Origin: Locusta migratoria
Taxonomy: Eukaryota; Arthropoda; Insecta; Orthoptera; Acrididae
Assembly (NCBI GenBank): GCA_026315105.1
Contig: CM048744.1
Location: 345,987,668-346,051,667, forward strand
Direction of reading: 5' to 3'
Length of the DNA stretch: 64,000 nucleotides
Of the stretch, positions 1-11,476 are shown piece after piece; the stretch's first letter is position 1, and every line of letters starts with the position of its first letter. The translations under genes were made by a program, and so were the position numbers. The notes below the pieces were generated by a model. It was not told the DNA's origin. It did not search any database and saw only the letters and a list, made by a program, of their open reading frames with translations.

Positions 1-21
1 TCACATGCTGATCCACTAATC

Positions 22-275
22 ATGAGCTTATCACTGTGCTCAAGGCCTCGCCGACTCCCCGCTCAAGGCCTCATCACTGTGCTCAAGGTTTCGCTGCCTC
101 CTTGTTCAAGGCCTCGTCATTGTGCTCAAGGTCCCACTGCCTTCTCACTGAAGGCTCCGCCACCTCCTCGCTCAAGGCCTCATCACTGTGCTCAACGCCC
201 CGTCGCATCCTCGATCAACGCCCCGCCGCCTCCGTCACCCCGCTCAAGGCCTCTCAGCTGCATTCTGTCGCCCTC
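22..275. repeat. Degenerate GC-rich minisatellite
   Basis: The segment repeats variants of CTCAAGGCCTCATCACTGTG and CTCAAGGCCTCGCCGCCTCC with a period of about 43-46 bases and a half-period of about 20-23. Three overlapping open frames run through it, which is what a stop-poor repeat gives by chance. I see no domain, so I call it a repeat and not a gene. Confidence 0.75.
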
Positions 276-346
276 AGCACTCACAGCTTCCACTATATGT
301 TGGTTTGGTGAGTGCAAACGTGCGCATCATTACCCGCATATCCAAA

Positions 347-352
<6 letters not shown>

Positions 353-407
<55 letters not shown>
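353..407. repeat. (AC)n microsatellite
   Basis: Uninterrupted AC dinucleotide run of about 27 units directly after the minisatellite. Confidence 0.97.
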
Positions 408-410
<3 letters not shown>

Positions 411-1017
411 TGCGAGGAAAGACTTCATCATAACATACACACAATTTAAATTTTAGGTACTAATATGAATGCAAATATTTTTAAAAAATTACCAGTATTG
501 TGTTTGTTCATGTGGCCATCTTGTGCAGCAGCTGTTAAAATTATTATGTTTTCTGTCTCATGTTGACTGCAATGAGGAGAATTATTTCACGCTTGATGTC
601 TTTTGCTTTTATTTATAAAGTATCTTCTATGGTTCTGCAAATGTGCATACTCGATTTTGTACATTTTGTTTTGTTTGTGTAGATTAGAAAGAATTTAAAC
701 TTTTTGTGCTTATAGTCTTTTAAGGTTGGTATATACATAATTTATTTTAGGTGTTAGGGCTGTTACAGTCTCTTCTTTAGTCCTACTGCTGTTTTTTCCT
801 GTATTCTTTGCCGAAGTCACTTGATTTGCTTTTTATTTGCACTTGACAAATTTTGCTTATTTTTATCAATTTTTTGCATTTCTTTAGGGTTTGCATTTCA
901 CATCACATTTTTCCTAGTGGAATAAAGTTTGCACAAAACCTTACTTTGTACTAATCAACTTTCAGTGTGTTTTACACTTTAGCTCTGTATCAGAGTGTTT
1001 ATTTGCTCAACTGTTTT

Positions 1018-1019
<2 letters not shown>
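408..1019. other. AT-rich sequence without a gene
   Basis: No open frame of note, RNA gene or recognisable repeat seen; T-rich intergenic or intronic DNA. Confidence 0.5.

Positions 1020-1075
<56 letters not shown>
1020..1075. repeat. (GT)n microsatellite
   Basis: Uninterrupted GT run of about 28 units. With the AC tract at 1381 it brackets about 300 bases of unique sequence. Confidence 0.97.
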
Positions 1076-1076
<1 letters not shown>

Positions 1077-1370
1077 TAATTTAGAGAACTAGATGTATTA
1101 AGATACCAGATATGTAAAGGAGGTTTTGGGGGTGAGCAGTGGTTAGGTTCACAAGGGAGAGATTTCGGCTCTGAGGCACCAAAATAACCAACCAAACCAA
1201 CAGTGCACTTCAGAGATATTTTCCAAAAACAATAGATGGCACACACATCAAATAGGGAATATAACAACTGAAACATGTGATGGAATATACATAAGTCAGC
1301 CTGAGAGAATATGTAACAAATCAATTAACATATTCAGAACACTTACACAAATACAAACATAAAAGTACCA

Positions 1371-1371
1371 G

Positions 1372-1428
<57 letters not shown>
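1371..1428. repeat. (GC)5(AC)24 compound microsatellite
   Basis: Five GC units run directly into about 24 AC units. Confidence 0.97.
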
Positions 1429-1431
<3 letters not shown>

Positions 1432-1589
1432 GCAGTCATAATAATAAACTAGAAGTAGAAACACCCACTCACTCACTTGAAAGTAAGGTGATGTGGAAAT
1501 GCCATTCCACTAGGAAAAAGTTAGGTGAAATGAAGAAAATAAGAGTAGGGAGGGGGGACAGCACCTTTTCCAGATTGTGCATACAGGGG

Positions 1590-2668
1590 TTGGAACCTAA
1601 ATAGTGGCAACTATTTATTCACAACAGATACAAAAATATTACAGGTTTGCACCTATTACTGTCCTTCGAAGAAGTCACCAGTGTTGTGTAGAACCCATTG
1701 GAAAGCGTAGTACACCGTTAGCAGAGCCTGTTCTGTTGCTTTTGTGAATGTAGCGGTTTACTGCCTGTTGGGGCAGATCTGAACCGAATTTCATGAAGTG
1801 TTTCCTTCATGAAACTTCCTGGCAGATTAAAATTGTTTGCCAGAACTGGGACTCGAACCTGGGACCTTAGCCTTTCGTGGGCAAGTGCTCTACCACTGAG
1901 CTATACCGACAGGACTCACGGTCTGTTCTCTCAACTTTACTTCTGCCAGCATCTTGCCTCCTGCTTTCCAAACGTTTCAGAAGTTCTCCTGTGAACCTTG
2001 AAAGACTAGCTCTCCTGGAAGCAAGGACATGGTGGAGACACAGCTTAGCGACAGCGTAAGGGATGTTTCCAGAATAAAAGTTTCACTCTGCAGCGGAGTG
2101 TGCGCTGATATGAAACAGACCTTGAGTCGTGTCGGGATAGCTCAGTGGTAGAGCACTTGCCTGCAAAAGGCAAAGGTCCCAGGTTCCAGTCCCGTTTCTG
2201 GGAGACAATTTTAATCTGCCAGAAAGTTTCGTTCTGTTTCCTTCATCTTCGGAATCAAATCAGTCACAAGGGCAGTCTGGGGAGTATGGTGGATGGTGCA
2301 GTACTCTCCAGTCCCATTGACCGAACAGACCAGCCACAGCTTGCCCTGTATGTGCCTGTACATTGTCATGTAGAATGATGGGTGGGTTCCACAGAAGGTG
2401 TTGCTGTTCTTTCACAAAGCTGCTCGCAGGTAATGCTCCAAAAACAAACTTTCAAATCTTATCCATCTCTGTTGTTTCTGTTTCAAAAACACAGTGACAT
2501 TGTTAAGTTAGGCCACTCTCTCACAAGTGCCTGTATTTCCCCTGATAATGCGCACACCGGTGACGTGGAACGAGCAAGTCCATTTGCTCGGTAACATGTG
2601 CTATTAGCGACGATAAGATTCCATTGCATAGTGTCTTTACAGCAGAGTTGCCACTATTTGAGTTCCAA
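1590..2668 (-). mobile_element. Deleted mariner-type transposon
   Basis: Terminal inverted repeats of 22 bases bound the unit: it starts TTGGAACCTAAATAGTGGCA at 1590 and ends with the complement of TTGGAACTCAAATAGTGGCA at 2668 (two mismatches). Read on the minus strand, the interior has recognisable mariner transposase C-terminal coding: ILHDNVQAHT, then HPPYSPDCP near 2290-2350, and after the nested insert a tail with KDSNRCKPVIFLYLL near 1630-1680. After removing the 432-base insertion (1799-2230 or equivalent) about 650 bases remain, half the usual 1.3 kb, so the N-terminal half is missing. Stops and a disrupted C-terminal region make it non-functional. The C-terminal residue pattern is typical of mariner copies in insects. 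Confidence 0.8.
1811..2230. mobile_element. Fold-back element with two inverted tRNA-like arms
   Basis: Inverted ends: GAAACTTCCTGGCAGATTAA at 1811 pairs with TTAATCTGCCAGAAAGTTTC ending at 2230. Each arm carries a tRNA-like promoter. In the right arm (plus strand) TAGCTCAGTGGTAGAGC resembles an A box and GGTTCCAGTCC a B box; the left arm has the same pair on the minus strand (GGTTCGAGTCC complement near 1850-1860). A 12-base direct duplication TGTTTCCTTCAT flanks the unit (1799-1810 and 2235-2246), so it inserted into the mariner copy. The duplication length fits target-primed retroposition rather than a cut-and-paste element. I do not call either arm a working tRNA gene. Confidence 0.8.
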
Positions 2669-3299
2669 TCGTCATAAAAACAAACATGTCAAGTTGACTA
2701 ATCTGGGCCGAAAAGAAAGGGAAAAAAATGGAACACCGTCTTAAAAAAAACGCACAACTTGCATGAAAAATTGAAGCTGTTTCTTCTGATGTATATACGC
2801 AAAACAAAATGTACAAAAATGTGTAATCACATTTGTGGAAGCACAGAACATGCTTTATAAATAAAAAGCAAATTGCATCTGGTTTGAAAAATGGTTTTAA
2901 TTATAGTCAGTAGGCACGAGAATTAATATAATTGCTTTCACATTGCCCTTGCCTTACTGAACACAAGTGAATAAATAGTTATCACATTACAAACCAGTTT
3001 ATCAAGTAAAATTAGTTTTTTCACATTAAACACAGTATAGATCACAATTTATTTTATGGTAACTAGTTTTGGCCATTTAAATGACCATCAGACCACCACA
3101 ATCATAGTGTTGGCCACCGGTTATGCTAAGTTGGAGCTGCCTGAATGATATACTACATGAAAAAAAGTATACAGTCACCTGGCTGAAAATGTCTTAAAAG
3201 TTTGTGGTGCCCTCCATTGGTAATGCTGGAATCAATGTGGTGTTGGCTTCCGTTAGCCTTGCTGACAGCTTCCACTGTCACAGACGTATGTTCAATCAG
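2669..3299. other. Non-coding, with a dispersed-repeat motif
   Basis: AT-rich. At 3045-3095 it contains ATTTATTTTATGGTAACTAG followed by TTTTGGCCATTTAAATGACC, a motif I associate with a common insect dispersed repeat. This is recognition from memory; no second copy is visible in this window. Confidence 0.35.
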
Positions 3300-4110
3300 G
3301 TGCTGGAAGGATTCTTAGGGAATTTCCTGAATGTTGGACAAGCCTGTGAGCATGGTGCATAAAATCCTACAAATCATCCTTTTTAGCTATCCATTCAAAA
3401 TTACCCAGGTGCACGAGCTGCTTCCTGTTAATCTGCCAGTAATTCATAGCTTGCATGGAAGGGGACAATGAATGGCTGTGGAAGATTTTGCGGGTAGATG
3501 AAGCCCACCTTTTTCTGTCCTGATATGTCAATTCACACAGTTATCGGGACAACAGAAAATCCACATCCAAATCAACCAGTACTGCTTCATCCTGAAAAGG
3601 TCTCTTTGTGGTGTGGCTTATTGCATAGTTCATCATAGGGCTATATTTTTTCGAAGACAGGTGCTTCTAGTCCTCTTACCTGTACCATCTCTGGAAAGCG
3701 CTGTGATTGTCTTTTACGTAACCATGTAATTGCAGCTCCCCAACAGTGTGGATGTGTGGATGGGATCTTCTTATGCAATATGGCATACCTCTTAACATTC
3801 AAATCCAGTTAAACAGCCTCTGAAGTGCCATTTCGGAAAGGTTAGGGTTATCAGCTGCCATTTCCCTAAAGCCTGGCCGTTCCAATCACCTGATCTTACT
3901 CTGTGTGTCTTGTGGCTGTGGGGCTATCTGAAAGGCATTTTGTGCAGTGTTCCAATTGTGAACTTGGCTGCGTTGAAAATACGCATTGTCTAACAAATTC
4001 TGGAGGTGACCCTAGAAACGCTTTGATCAGTTGTGGAACATGCTGTTTCTTGATTTCAACTTGTTGCAGAAAACTATGGCCAGCATATTAAACATGTTTT
4101 GCATCAGACT
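3300..4110 (+). pseudogene. Tc1/mariner (IS630-type) transposase relic
   Basis: Conceptual reading across frames gives the order expected of this insect transposase group: a helix-turn-helix-adjacent stretch VHKILQIILFSYPFKITQVH (3355-3415), then the first catalytic region ILRVDEAHLFLS (3485-3520; the D-E-A-H motif), ENPHPNQPVLLHPEKVSLWC with some frame changes (3560-3615), then PGRSNHLILLC and LWGYLKG near 3870-3935 for the PDLTPLDFFLWGY region. Several stops (for example inside YVNSHSYRDN and before KALCAV) break it. No terminal inverted repeats were found, so boundaries are approximate. Confidence is in the family, not the exact subfamily. Confidence 0.7.
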
Positions 4111-4697
4111 CAAGGAAATTATAAATCCGATTTGGTTGATGCTTTTTATGCAGAATTTTTTGTTCTTTTTTTTTTCCCCTTCAGAATAATTTTAAAAAGT
4201 TTTTTTCCCATTCAGTTTGATGTTACTTTGCTGTGGTGGATATTCTGTCGCATCTTTACATCCATACACACTGAGTAGTATTAACTTACATTTTGGGCAT
4301 TGTTGCCAGATTCATTTATCATTTGTAGTTGACCATTATTAAATTATGATCATTATAGTGCCAGCTAATGATCAATTTACACACTATTTTTCTTCTGCCA
4401 CACATTTTTCCCCTCCTTCATGATATTCTATTGCAATTTGACATCATTCTGACCAGTAGTGTTAATTTTACAGTCTTTTGAATGATTGTAATTAATCACC
4501 CTGTGTAATATTTGTAACCGTTGGACCGACCACTATAAAAGTATGTAGATACAGTTCATGTTTCTTAGAAAAGGTTTTTTATACTTATCTAGTCTTCAGT
4601 GGATGGCAGAACATCCCCAAAATCAGTCATCTGTGTGGAGGGAACAGGATCTTTGTAACTTACATTCTGTTGGGGGACGTGGTGAGTCCTCTATATT
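4111..4697. other. AT-rich sequence without a gene
   Basis: T-rich, with short homopolymer runs near 4160-4210. Nothing else recognised. Confidence 0.5.
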
Positions 4698-5062
4698 AAC
4701 TGCCAAAGACAGCTTATGCTGAAACACTTTATTTCATTTCCAGTTTCAGCACAATTAGTTGCCTTTTTCAGATGCCCTCACTTCATAAAACTAGGAGCCA
4801 TCATCTTTGAATTGCGAATGTGCTCAAGTTATAGAATGTCACCATAATCGGTCGTCACAATGATAAAATTACTGAAATACAGTTTTGTAAACATCAATGT
4901 TAAAATCATGAGAAATGTATTTCAGTAATTTCATTATTGTGGTTACCCAGTTTTGTAACTCAACTTGAGCAATTACCATTTCGACGATGGCAGCTAGTTC
5001 TGCTGAAACTGGTAGAGAAATAAATTGTTTAAACATAAGTGACTCTGCAGTCAACAAAAACA
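4698..5062. repeat. Fold-back MITE-like element
   Basis: The left segment (4717-4776: AAACACTTTATTTCATTTCC, then AGTTTCAGCACAATTAGTTG) is matched, as complement, by the right segment (4977-5035: AAACAATTTATTTCTCTACC, then AGTTTCAGCAGAACTAGCTG). The match continues outward more weakly to about 4698 and 5062. Loop of about 200 bases, no coding. Superfamily not determined; no target duplication seen. Confidence 0.6.
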
Positions 5063-5438
5063 TTCACGAATATGTAGACACAGATTTAACGTCATGCCCG
5101 GGGATGTAAAATGTGCTTTTGTAGCAGTTCAGTTGTGTAACTGCATCCTGAAATGTTGACTCGTCCATCTGCAGACAATCATTTTACTGATAGAAGACAA
5201 AATTTTAATACTTGAACTTTTCAGGTAGACACGTTTAATAAAAACAGATAACTGTAACCATTAGAAACATCATTTGCAGAACAATTAATCACTCTTCATT
5301 TTGCAAACATTTGTGCATTTCACGGTAGAAAGGCTTCTTTTACAGATAAAAACCTTTTATCAGCTAGGTAATTTTAATTTTGTGTTCATCAATATTGTGT
5401 GTTCGATTTACAAATGGTGTTTCATTCTTCTTTTACAG

Positions 5439-5554
5439 TATGGTCCAGTTGCAAGGCTCACTTTAGGAAGTGAAGCAGCATTTTATGTTGCTACAGGCCC
5501 GTTGCATTATGCATTCCGTCCTTGCGGTCATATCGCAAACCAAAAAACTGTTCA
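5439..5554 (+). CDS. Pellino-like E3 ligase exon (RING-like segment)
   Basis: A 116-base open exon. It is preceded by a pyrimidine tract and AG (ending TTCTTTTACAG at 5438) and followed by a GTAAGT donor at 5555. It enters in phase 0 and leaves with two bases of a codon (38 codons plus 2). The peptide runs GPVARLTLGSEAAFYVATGP, then LHYAFRPCGHIANQKTVQ. In Pellino proteins (RING-like E3 ubiquitin ligases of Toll/IL-1 signalling) this corresponds to the block after the first Cys pair: a G-x-E-x-x-FYV-D-x-GPP segment and the PCGHMxxEKTV motif. The zinc-binding C and H of PCGH are kept. Several otherwise conserved positions differ (D to A after FYV, PP to PL, M to I, E to Q before KT), so this may be a diverged paralog or a decaying gene. 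Neighbouring exons were not found, as expected if introns exceed the window. Family assignment is from remembered consensus. Confidence 0.55.
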
Positions 5555-8500
5555 GTAAGTTGTTATACATGGTCACATTATTGTATTACTAACTTCATTA
5601 ATTTAAAGAAATTTGCATTACAAATAAGTTTTATTTTTTAAATGGTTAGTTTCTTCATTTGCTCTGGAAATTGCTCATTAAATGAAGTAACATACTTGCA
5701 GCAGTCACGACCTGCAAGGCCAAAGTATTTGTTTTAGTGTGCCAAAGCTACATGTCAACCTGGAAGTTTGCATAATATAGAATTGCTGCCAGTTTAGAAT
5801 TAAGTCCTGATAACTTCCATACAGATGTTGCATATAAAAAAAATTGTGGCTGTTTGTAAGGCTAGCAAAAAAAAACATGGAAGTAAGTTTTAAAACCCAT
5901 TAGAAGAAACACACAGAACTAAAGAGCAGTGAATAAAGGACTTTTTTATGGACAGTTTGTAGGAAAAATTCACATCCACCTACACAATACAAAAATAAGA
6001 CAAAGTAAAAATAGAAATAATGCCTTGCTGCTTTCTTATTTTTAAATATGTTCGTTATCATTCTTCAGCAATTCTATATTATGCTAATTTCCAAGTTGAC
6101 ATGTTGCTTTGGCATACTAAAACAAATACTTTGGACTTGTATGTCGTGGCTTGCTGCAAGTATGTTGCACTTATATTTAATAAAGAAATGAATGTTAGTT
6201 ACAGACACACATGTGTCAAAATATAACCTTCACAAGCCCAAAGAATAATCATAATGTAAGGAATATCATATTATGGCAGTTTCAGAACCACTTGACAGTG
6301 GCTTAACATTAAAGTCAAAACTGGTAGATGAGCAAAGGAAGTTCTATGGCTGTACAGCAGTCAGGTGAAAAGTAAAATCATTAATTAAAAAAAGAAAAAG
6401 TTTTGCTATTATTGTTGTTATTAACAGTTGTGCATTGGATACTTTTTTTTGCAGTAGCTACTACAATTTAATGACCTTAGGGCAATACGTTGTCAGTCAG
6501 CTAACTTATTCATCGGCTTATCACCCTTCATTCCATCTTTGTTATGGTCTATGCTGTCAGTAAAGCAAATCCACTTTTCTACCCTCTTGTCTCATCTTCA
6601 GACAATGCTGGAGTAGAAAAAGCTGGAAATGAAGTGAGCAACTGCTCCAAGAAACTAAGAAATAAATGTGATCTAGAATGGTTTTAAATTAATTATTCAT
6701 TTATATTTGCTCAAGATAGCTCACATGATGGAATCAGAACTCTTGTTAGAAAGTTTGCAAGCAAGTAATTGCTCTGTTGTTGTGGCTGATGCAGCATTTC
6801 TGTGTGTCTTTAGGCTGATGCATAATTTGATACAATCTATTCCCAATCAGCTGACGGAACTGGACTTGAATCATTTTAGTTGTGCTATACACCAATATTG
6901 AAACATGTTATACAAATAAAAATAAAATAATGAACCAGTTTAAAGTTTCAGTGATAAGGTTAGTTGTTAAAACCTCCACACCACTTTACTGTTACATGCA
7001 ATTAAAGGCAAAACAAATTCAATTTCGAACATATGCAAACTTCTGCAGGCATGAATTCACATGCATTCAAGCAATATAATCTGGAGTATGAAAGTAAGAA
7101 ATGGAATGAAATGCAGCAGAACCCTGCATTACATTTTTCAAAGGCCCTAATGAAAATGGTGTAAAATGCGGGAAAAGATGTTTTAAATGGTAAAATGTGT
7201 TTGCTGGATCACACTTGCATGTTTGTAATTTGTGATACATGTTTGTAATAGGCATCAAAATACTAGCAGGGCAGTTTATTTATTATGCAATAAAGGTTAT
7301 CCGAATTTTATACTATTTTAAACACTAGGAAGACTTAGTAACTTTATAGGAAGTAGAAATTTCTGACATAATTTCATTCATCATAATTGACTTCGTCAGC
7401 AAGCCTTTCAACTGGCTTTCATTATTTACTTAGTGAAACTGCACAAGTTCCGTTTTTAGTTTTTTTTTTTTTTTTTGCATGACAATATTTGCTAATTTAT
7501 TCGCAAATATCTGTATTAGTATTTTTGTGACATTTGCACAGAGTCGGCATCTTTCACTATTATTGCTTTTTTGATGTTATAATATATTGTGCCCTCTTAA
7601 ATGTGCAGAAAAACGTACACAAGGAACCCATCAGTCTCACCGTTTATAAAACTTACAAAAAAGATTCTTACACATTTCACAATACGAATAAATTCTTGAA
7701 AGGCATCATACAAAGCATGAAAAACTATCAATTGTGTAAATAAAGTAAGCTGACAATCGGTGTTATGGCTTATGTGGTACTCCGCGTGGCGAGTCAATTA
7801 GGCGCGTACTGCAAATAATGAAACACGAAATACACGTTTGAATAAATGCAAAATGTCATGAAACTTGACTGCCTAACCTTTTATAAACAGTATACTTGAA
7901 GGCGAAAGCAATGTCAGCGTTAATTTATGTCAATTATTTTCTTCATGGACATGGTTTAAAATAGCGTGATGTCTGGGAAAAGTGTAGATATGTTAACGCA
8001 TAAATGGGGGCAAATTAACATTGTGAACAGGAAATTTGACAGGACCAACAAAAAATGTTGAAAATTGTGGGAAATTTTAAAATCAGGGTCTTACTGTAAA
8101 TATAATATGGGCAATTCGACCATTACACAGTCACTGAAGTACTCTAAAATATTTAACCAGTCATGAATGTTACAGGCATTTAAGAAGTAAAAAAAAAAAA
8201 GTCATACAAATTAGATAAAAAAAGTGAATTATTTCTTGTATGAAAGATCATCCGATTCTCCACTGCAATAAGTCATGGAAAATTGGACAGTTAAAATCGC
8301 ATGAGGTTCTGATACCATGTTCTGCACTAGTAGTAATTCGTTTTAGTCTCCTTTGATGTATGACACTATGAAGTAAATTCGCTCCAATTCCGTTGGCTTG
8401 AAAACGTAACAGAGGCACCATTGTATAACATGTCTTGACTTGTGAAAAACTACAGATACCAATAGTATCTGTACCATTTAGAAAAATCTTTTGTACTTAA

Positions 8501-9570
8501 CATTTTTTAACAGCATCAGTTCAGTATTTCAATACATCTCATTTCGTAGCGTTTATGTTCAAAAGATAATCTATAATTGACATACTCGTTTAGTAAATAT
8601 GTGTTTCTGAAATGAAAGAAAATAGTGAATAAATGTTCTCATGAGTGCTATCTGGTTGCTGACAGCTGACTAAATGTCCTCCAATGGTAGAAATATTAGT
8701 ACAGCTGTAGCTCTTGGGCCATCAGTGTTGTTGGGCAGCTACCAGTGTACGTGCTGGAGGGTGCTTCGCAGTGATGTGTGGCAAAGTTTTATTTATATTG
8801 TTGTTACATTGGGAAGTACAGGAGTATGTTACCCAAAAAAATGTAAAATTGGCTGGTACTAGATTTTGGGGGAGGCTGACAAGTGTCTAGAACTGGTGCT
8901 GTATTTTTTATCACAACTAAGCAGTGGCCCAAAAACAAAATTATGGCATCAGTAGATAAATTGCCGGACTGTAGATACTTCATCTTTGCTAAGACAAAAC
9001 TTGTTTGCTAGTTTTATAAAGGCATTGCCATTTGTGTGATTCAGTCACATAATTGTATAGCACACTGATTGAAATTAGGATCCACATTTTCCCTGTCACA
9101 TGAATTTTGAGAGCAGTATAACAGACACTCATTAAAGTGAATAGTGTCATTCTGAAATACTTAATGGATAGGTAGCGCTATAAACAATCAAAAACATTTC
9201 CTACAGTGAGAGCTTAAAGTCTACTACATAAAGCGAGGTCATGAAATGAGTTTTGGAATTTCGGGTTTCAAACACAACCATAAAATGTTTGGTTACCTTG
9301 GGATATCCAAGGTCTGTTGATGGAATGCACTGCTACAGCTGTATAAATACTTCTTAGTATTATTTGTTTTGTCTTATTCAGTTTCTGCCTGAGGATGCAA
9401 CTGATGCCACAAAATAAATAGTGTGTTTTTTAAAATTCTGTGGCAGTATGTTCATCAAAATGAGGTCTTTTGGCTGGGGTATTTGATACATTAGCTTTTC
9501 TACTCATATTGAAGACACAAAAGTGCACAATAGAAAATCAAACTACAGAAGAAAATACTCTAAATGATGG
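5555..9570. other. AT-rich probable intron, no gene seen
   Basis: Begins at the GTAAGT donor of the Pellino-like exon. Only short open frames with no domain, A/T homopolymers (for example 7458-7476) and no clear transposon. The next Pellino exon (expected to encode a YW...IPHGT...CPFC block) was looked for by eye and not found. Confidence 0.45.
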
Positions 9571-9823
9571 GTCTGAGTGAGGTGGCACAGTGGTAACATT
9601 CTGGACTCACATTCAAGAGAATGCCAGTTCAAATAGACCTTCGGCCATCCTCATTTAGCTTTTTCCTGATTTCCATAAATTACTCCAGGCAAAGGCCGGG
9701 TTGGTTCCTTTCAAAAAGCACAGCTGCTTTCCTTCTCCGTCCCTGACAGAAACTTACCAGAGCGCATGTTGTCTTTAATGACCGCAATGTTGACGACACA
9801 TTACACCCCAATCTCCATTTTCC
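9571..9823 (+). mobile_element. SINE, second tRNA-derived family, copy 1
   Basis: Starts with a tRNA-like head, GAGGTGGCACAGTGG (A box) and GCCAGTTCAAAT (B box region), followed by TTCGGCCATCCTCATTTAGC and TTACTCCAGGCAAAGGCCGG. The same body occurs at 26.83-27.08 kb. A near-perfect direct duplication AAATRATGG flanks it (9562-9570, 9824-9832). Confidence 0.75.
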
Positions 9824-9839
9824 AAATAATGGAATACCG

Positions 9840-9842
<3 letters not shown>

Positions 9843-9893
<51 letters not shown>
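9843..9893. repeat. (TC)n microsatellite
   Basis: About 25 uninterrupted TC units just after the SINE. Confidence 0.97.
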
Positions 9894-9899
<6 letters not shown>

Positions 9900-10273
9900 T
9901 GATTTTTATCAGGTAAGTATGTTCTGGTTAATCTGTTGTTCATTTACTTTCCATTGGAACACCATGCGTATGAAAGGACCGCAGTGCTACTGCTGTCACA
10001 TTCATAATAATTGTAGAAATGCAGTGGAAACGGATACCTATACAGAACTGATTGCACCACAGTGTGCAAGTCCTGAGTGTTTGAGTTGGCATGGCCTGTG
10101 TTAAGAGCTAAGAGTACATGACCAGTAGTAGAGATGTTTATCACACTTTAGAAAGCAAAGAACAGTTAACAACTCTTAATGTTGCATTTTGGAGTCCTAA
10201 AATACAGAGAGCATGAAGATAAAATCAGAGATATGAGAGCCTACACATAAGCATACTGACAAACTTTCTTTCC

Positions 10274-10378
10274 GTGAACAATACGTGACTGGAATAGGAG
10301 GGAGAACTGATAGTGGTATTCGAGGTACCCTCTACCACACAGTGTCGGGTGGCTTGCGGAGTATGGATGTAGATGAAA
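10274..10378 (+). repeat. 3' tail of a CR1/Jockey-like LINE
   Basis: Contains GTGACTGGAATAGGAGGGAG, then GATAGTGGTATTCGAGGTAC, CCTCTACCACACAGTG and GGTGGCTTGCGGAGTATGGA followed by TGTAGATG. I recognise this as the end of reverse-transcriptase coding plus short tail seen in many arthropod LINE copies. No reverse transcriptase remains upstream, so it is a 5'-truncated copy. Confidence 0.55.
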
Positions 10379-10637
10379 GCAAACAGCATACTGTTGAAGA
10401 GATTTGTTTCACAGTATCAAATATAAGTGTTCATAGTTTTGTTGGATGTCATTTCAGACATGGGTGCCTGTGTAAAATTTGATCTATTAAATCCAATCTC
10501 CAACCTGTAGAAAGTTGCTCTTCACAGATAGAATTTTATCTGAGGGTCTTGCTTCACTGTATGGCAAAGAGAAATTTCGGAGAATAAGTTTAATGTAGGA
10601 ATGCCCTGCCTTGCGTAGAGTGTAATGTTGCCGTTAC

Positions 10638-10865
10638 AGAAGAACAATGACGCAACTGCAAAATTTATTATTGCATCAGTAGTCATCTCAGAAATAGGTT
10701 GTGCCTACAGTGTAACAGCCAGAACTGTAGTTAAACATAGTACCTCGAGCTGTAATATTTGTAACTACATTTCTCATGATGTTCCACGGTATCCTCTACC
10801 TATTTCAGATGACTGATGCAATAACATCGGTTTATTGACTTTGGCCGTTGCGTCATTGTTCTTCC
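10638..10865. repeat. Short inverted-repeat element
   Basis: AGAAGAACAATGACGCAACT at 10638 is matched by CGTTGCGTCATTGTTCTTCC at 10846-10865 as a complement with about three mismatches. The 188-base interior has no recognised coding. Probably a MITE end pair; no target duplication resolved. Confidence 0.45.
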
Positions 10866-11360
10866 GATGTATTATTAAGTGTTCTTGGCATTTATACTTG
10901 GTCTACTGTACCCAGAAACATGTTTGTAAAGTAGCTACACTTCCACTGTTTGCATACTAGAGCAGTGAACAAACAAAAGCTGTGTATAGAAAAGTGTACC
11001 GAATCTTTATTTATTTGTGTTTACTATTGATTTTTCCCTAGATGTGTTCAGTGTGTGCTGTTATTCCATTCACTGTATGCTGTGTACACTTCAATCATCA
11101 TGATACATGGATGGTATGACTGATATTTTAGAGTGGAAATGTGGTTTGGGTGCTTATGGATGTGTGTTGTTGATATGAGAACGTTGATTGAGCTGGAAAT
11201 TTCTACCTGTAGGCAATGCTTCATTTGAAAACTTATTTATTTATGACCTTGCTATGTTTTAGGTACTGGTCCAGTGTAAAATTACCAAATAGGAAAAGCA
11301 GCTTCGAGGCAAAATGCCCATTCTGCGAAACCCCACTGGCAAAGCCAGTGGGATATATAC

Positions 11361-11476
11361 ATCTGAAGCAGTTGTCCTGATTTTGAGTTTATTTTTATAC
11401 ATCTGAAGCACTTGTCCTGATTTTGAGTTTATTTTTATACATCTGAAGCAATTGTCCTGATTTTGAGTTTATTTTT
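11361..11476. repeat. Three-copy 40-base tandem repeat
   Basis: Units begin ATCTGAAGCA at 11361, 11401 and 11441 and continue NTTGTCCTGATTTTGAGTTT ATTTTTATAC. They differ mainly at one base (G, C or A) after ATCTGAAGCA. The third unit ends early, at about 11476. Confidence 0.92.

Noticed and set aside
353..407. CRISPR-like or regulatory array
   Set aside because: Plain dinucleotide repeat; no spacers anywhere in the window resemble a CRISPR array.
22..456. 144-codon open frame through the minisatellite and AC run
   Set aside because: Three overlapping frames are open at once because the repeat lacks stops. The peptide is repeat-derived and ends in a His/Thr run from the microsatellite.
2145..2220. 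tRNA gene candidate (GGGATAGCTCAGTGGTAGAG...)
   Set aside because: A and B boxes are present but the acceptor stem does not close and the mirror copy in the other arm shows it is the head of a fold-back retroelement.
9680..9943. Minus-strand 87-codon frame with an Arg/Glu repeat
   Set aside because: The RE repeat is the translation of the (TC)n microsatellite; the rest is SINE sequence.
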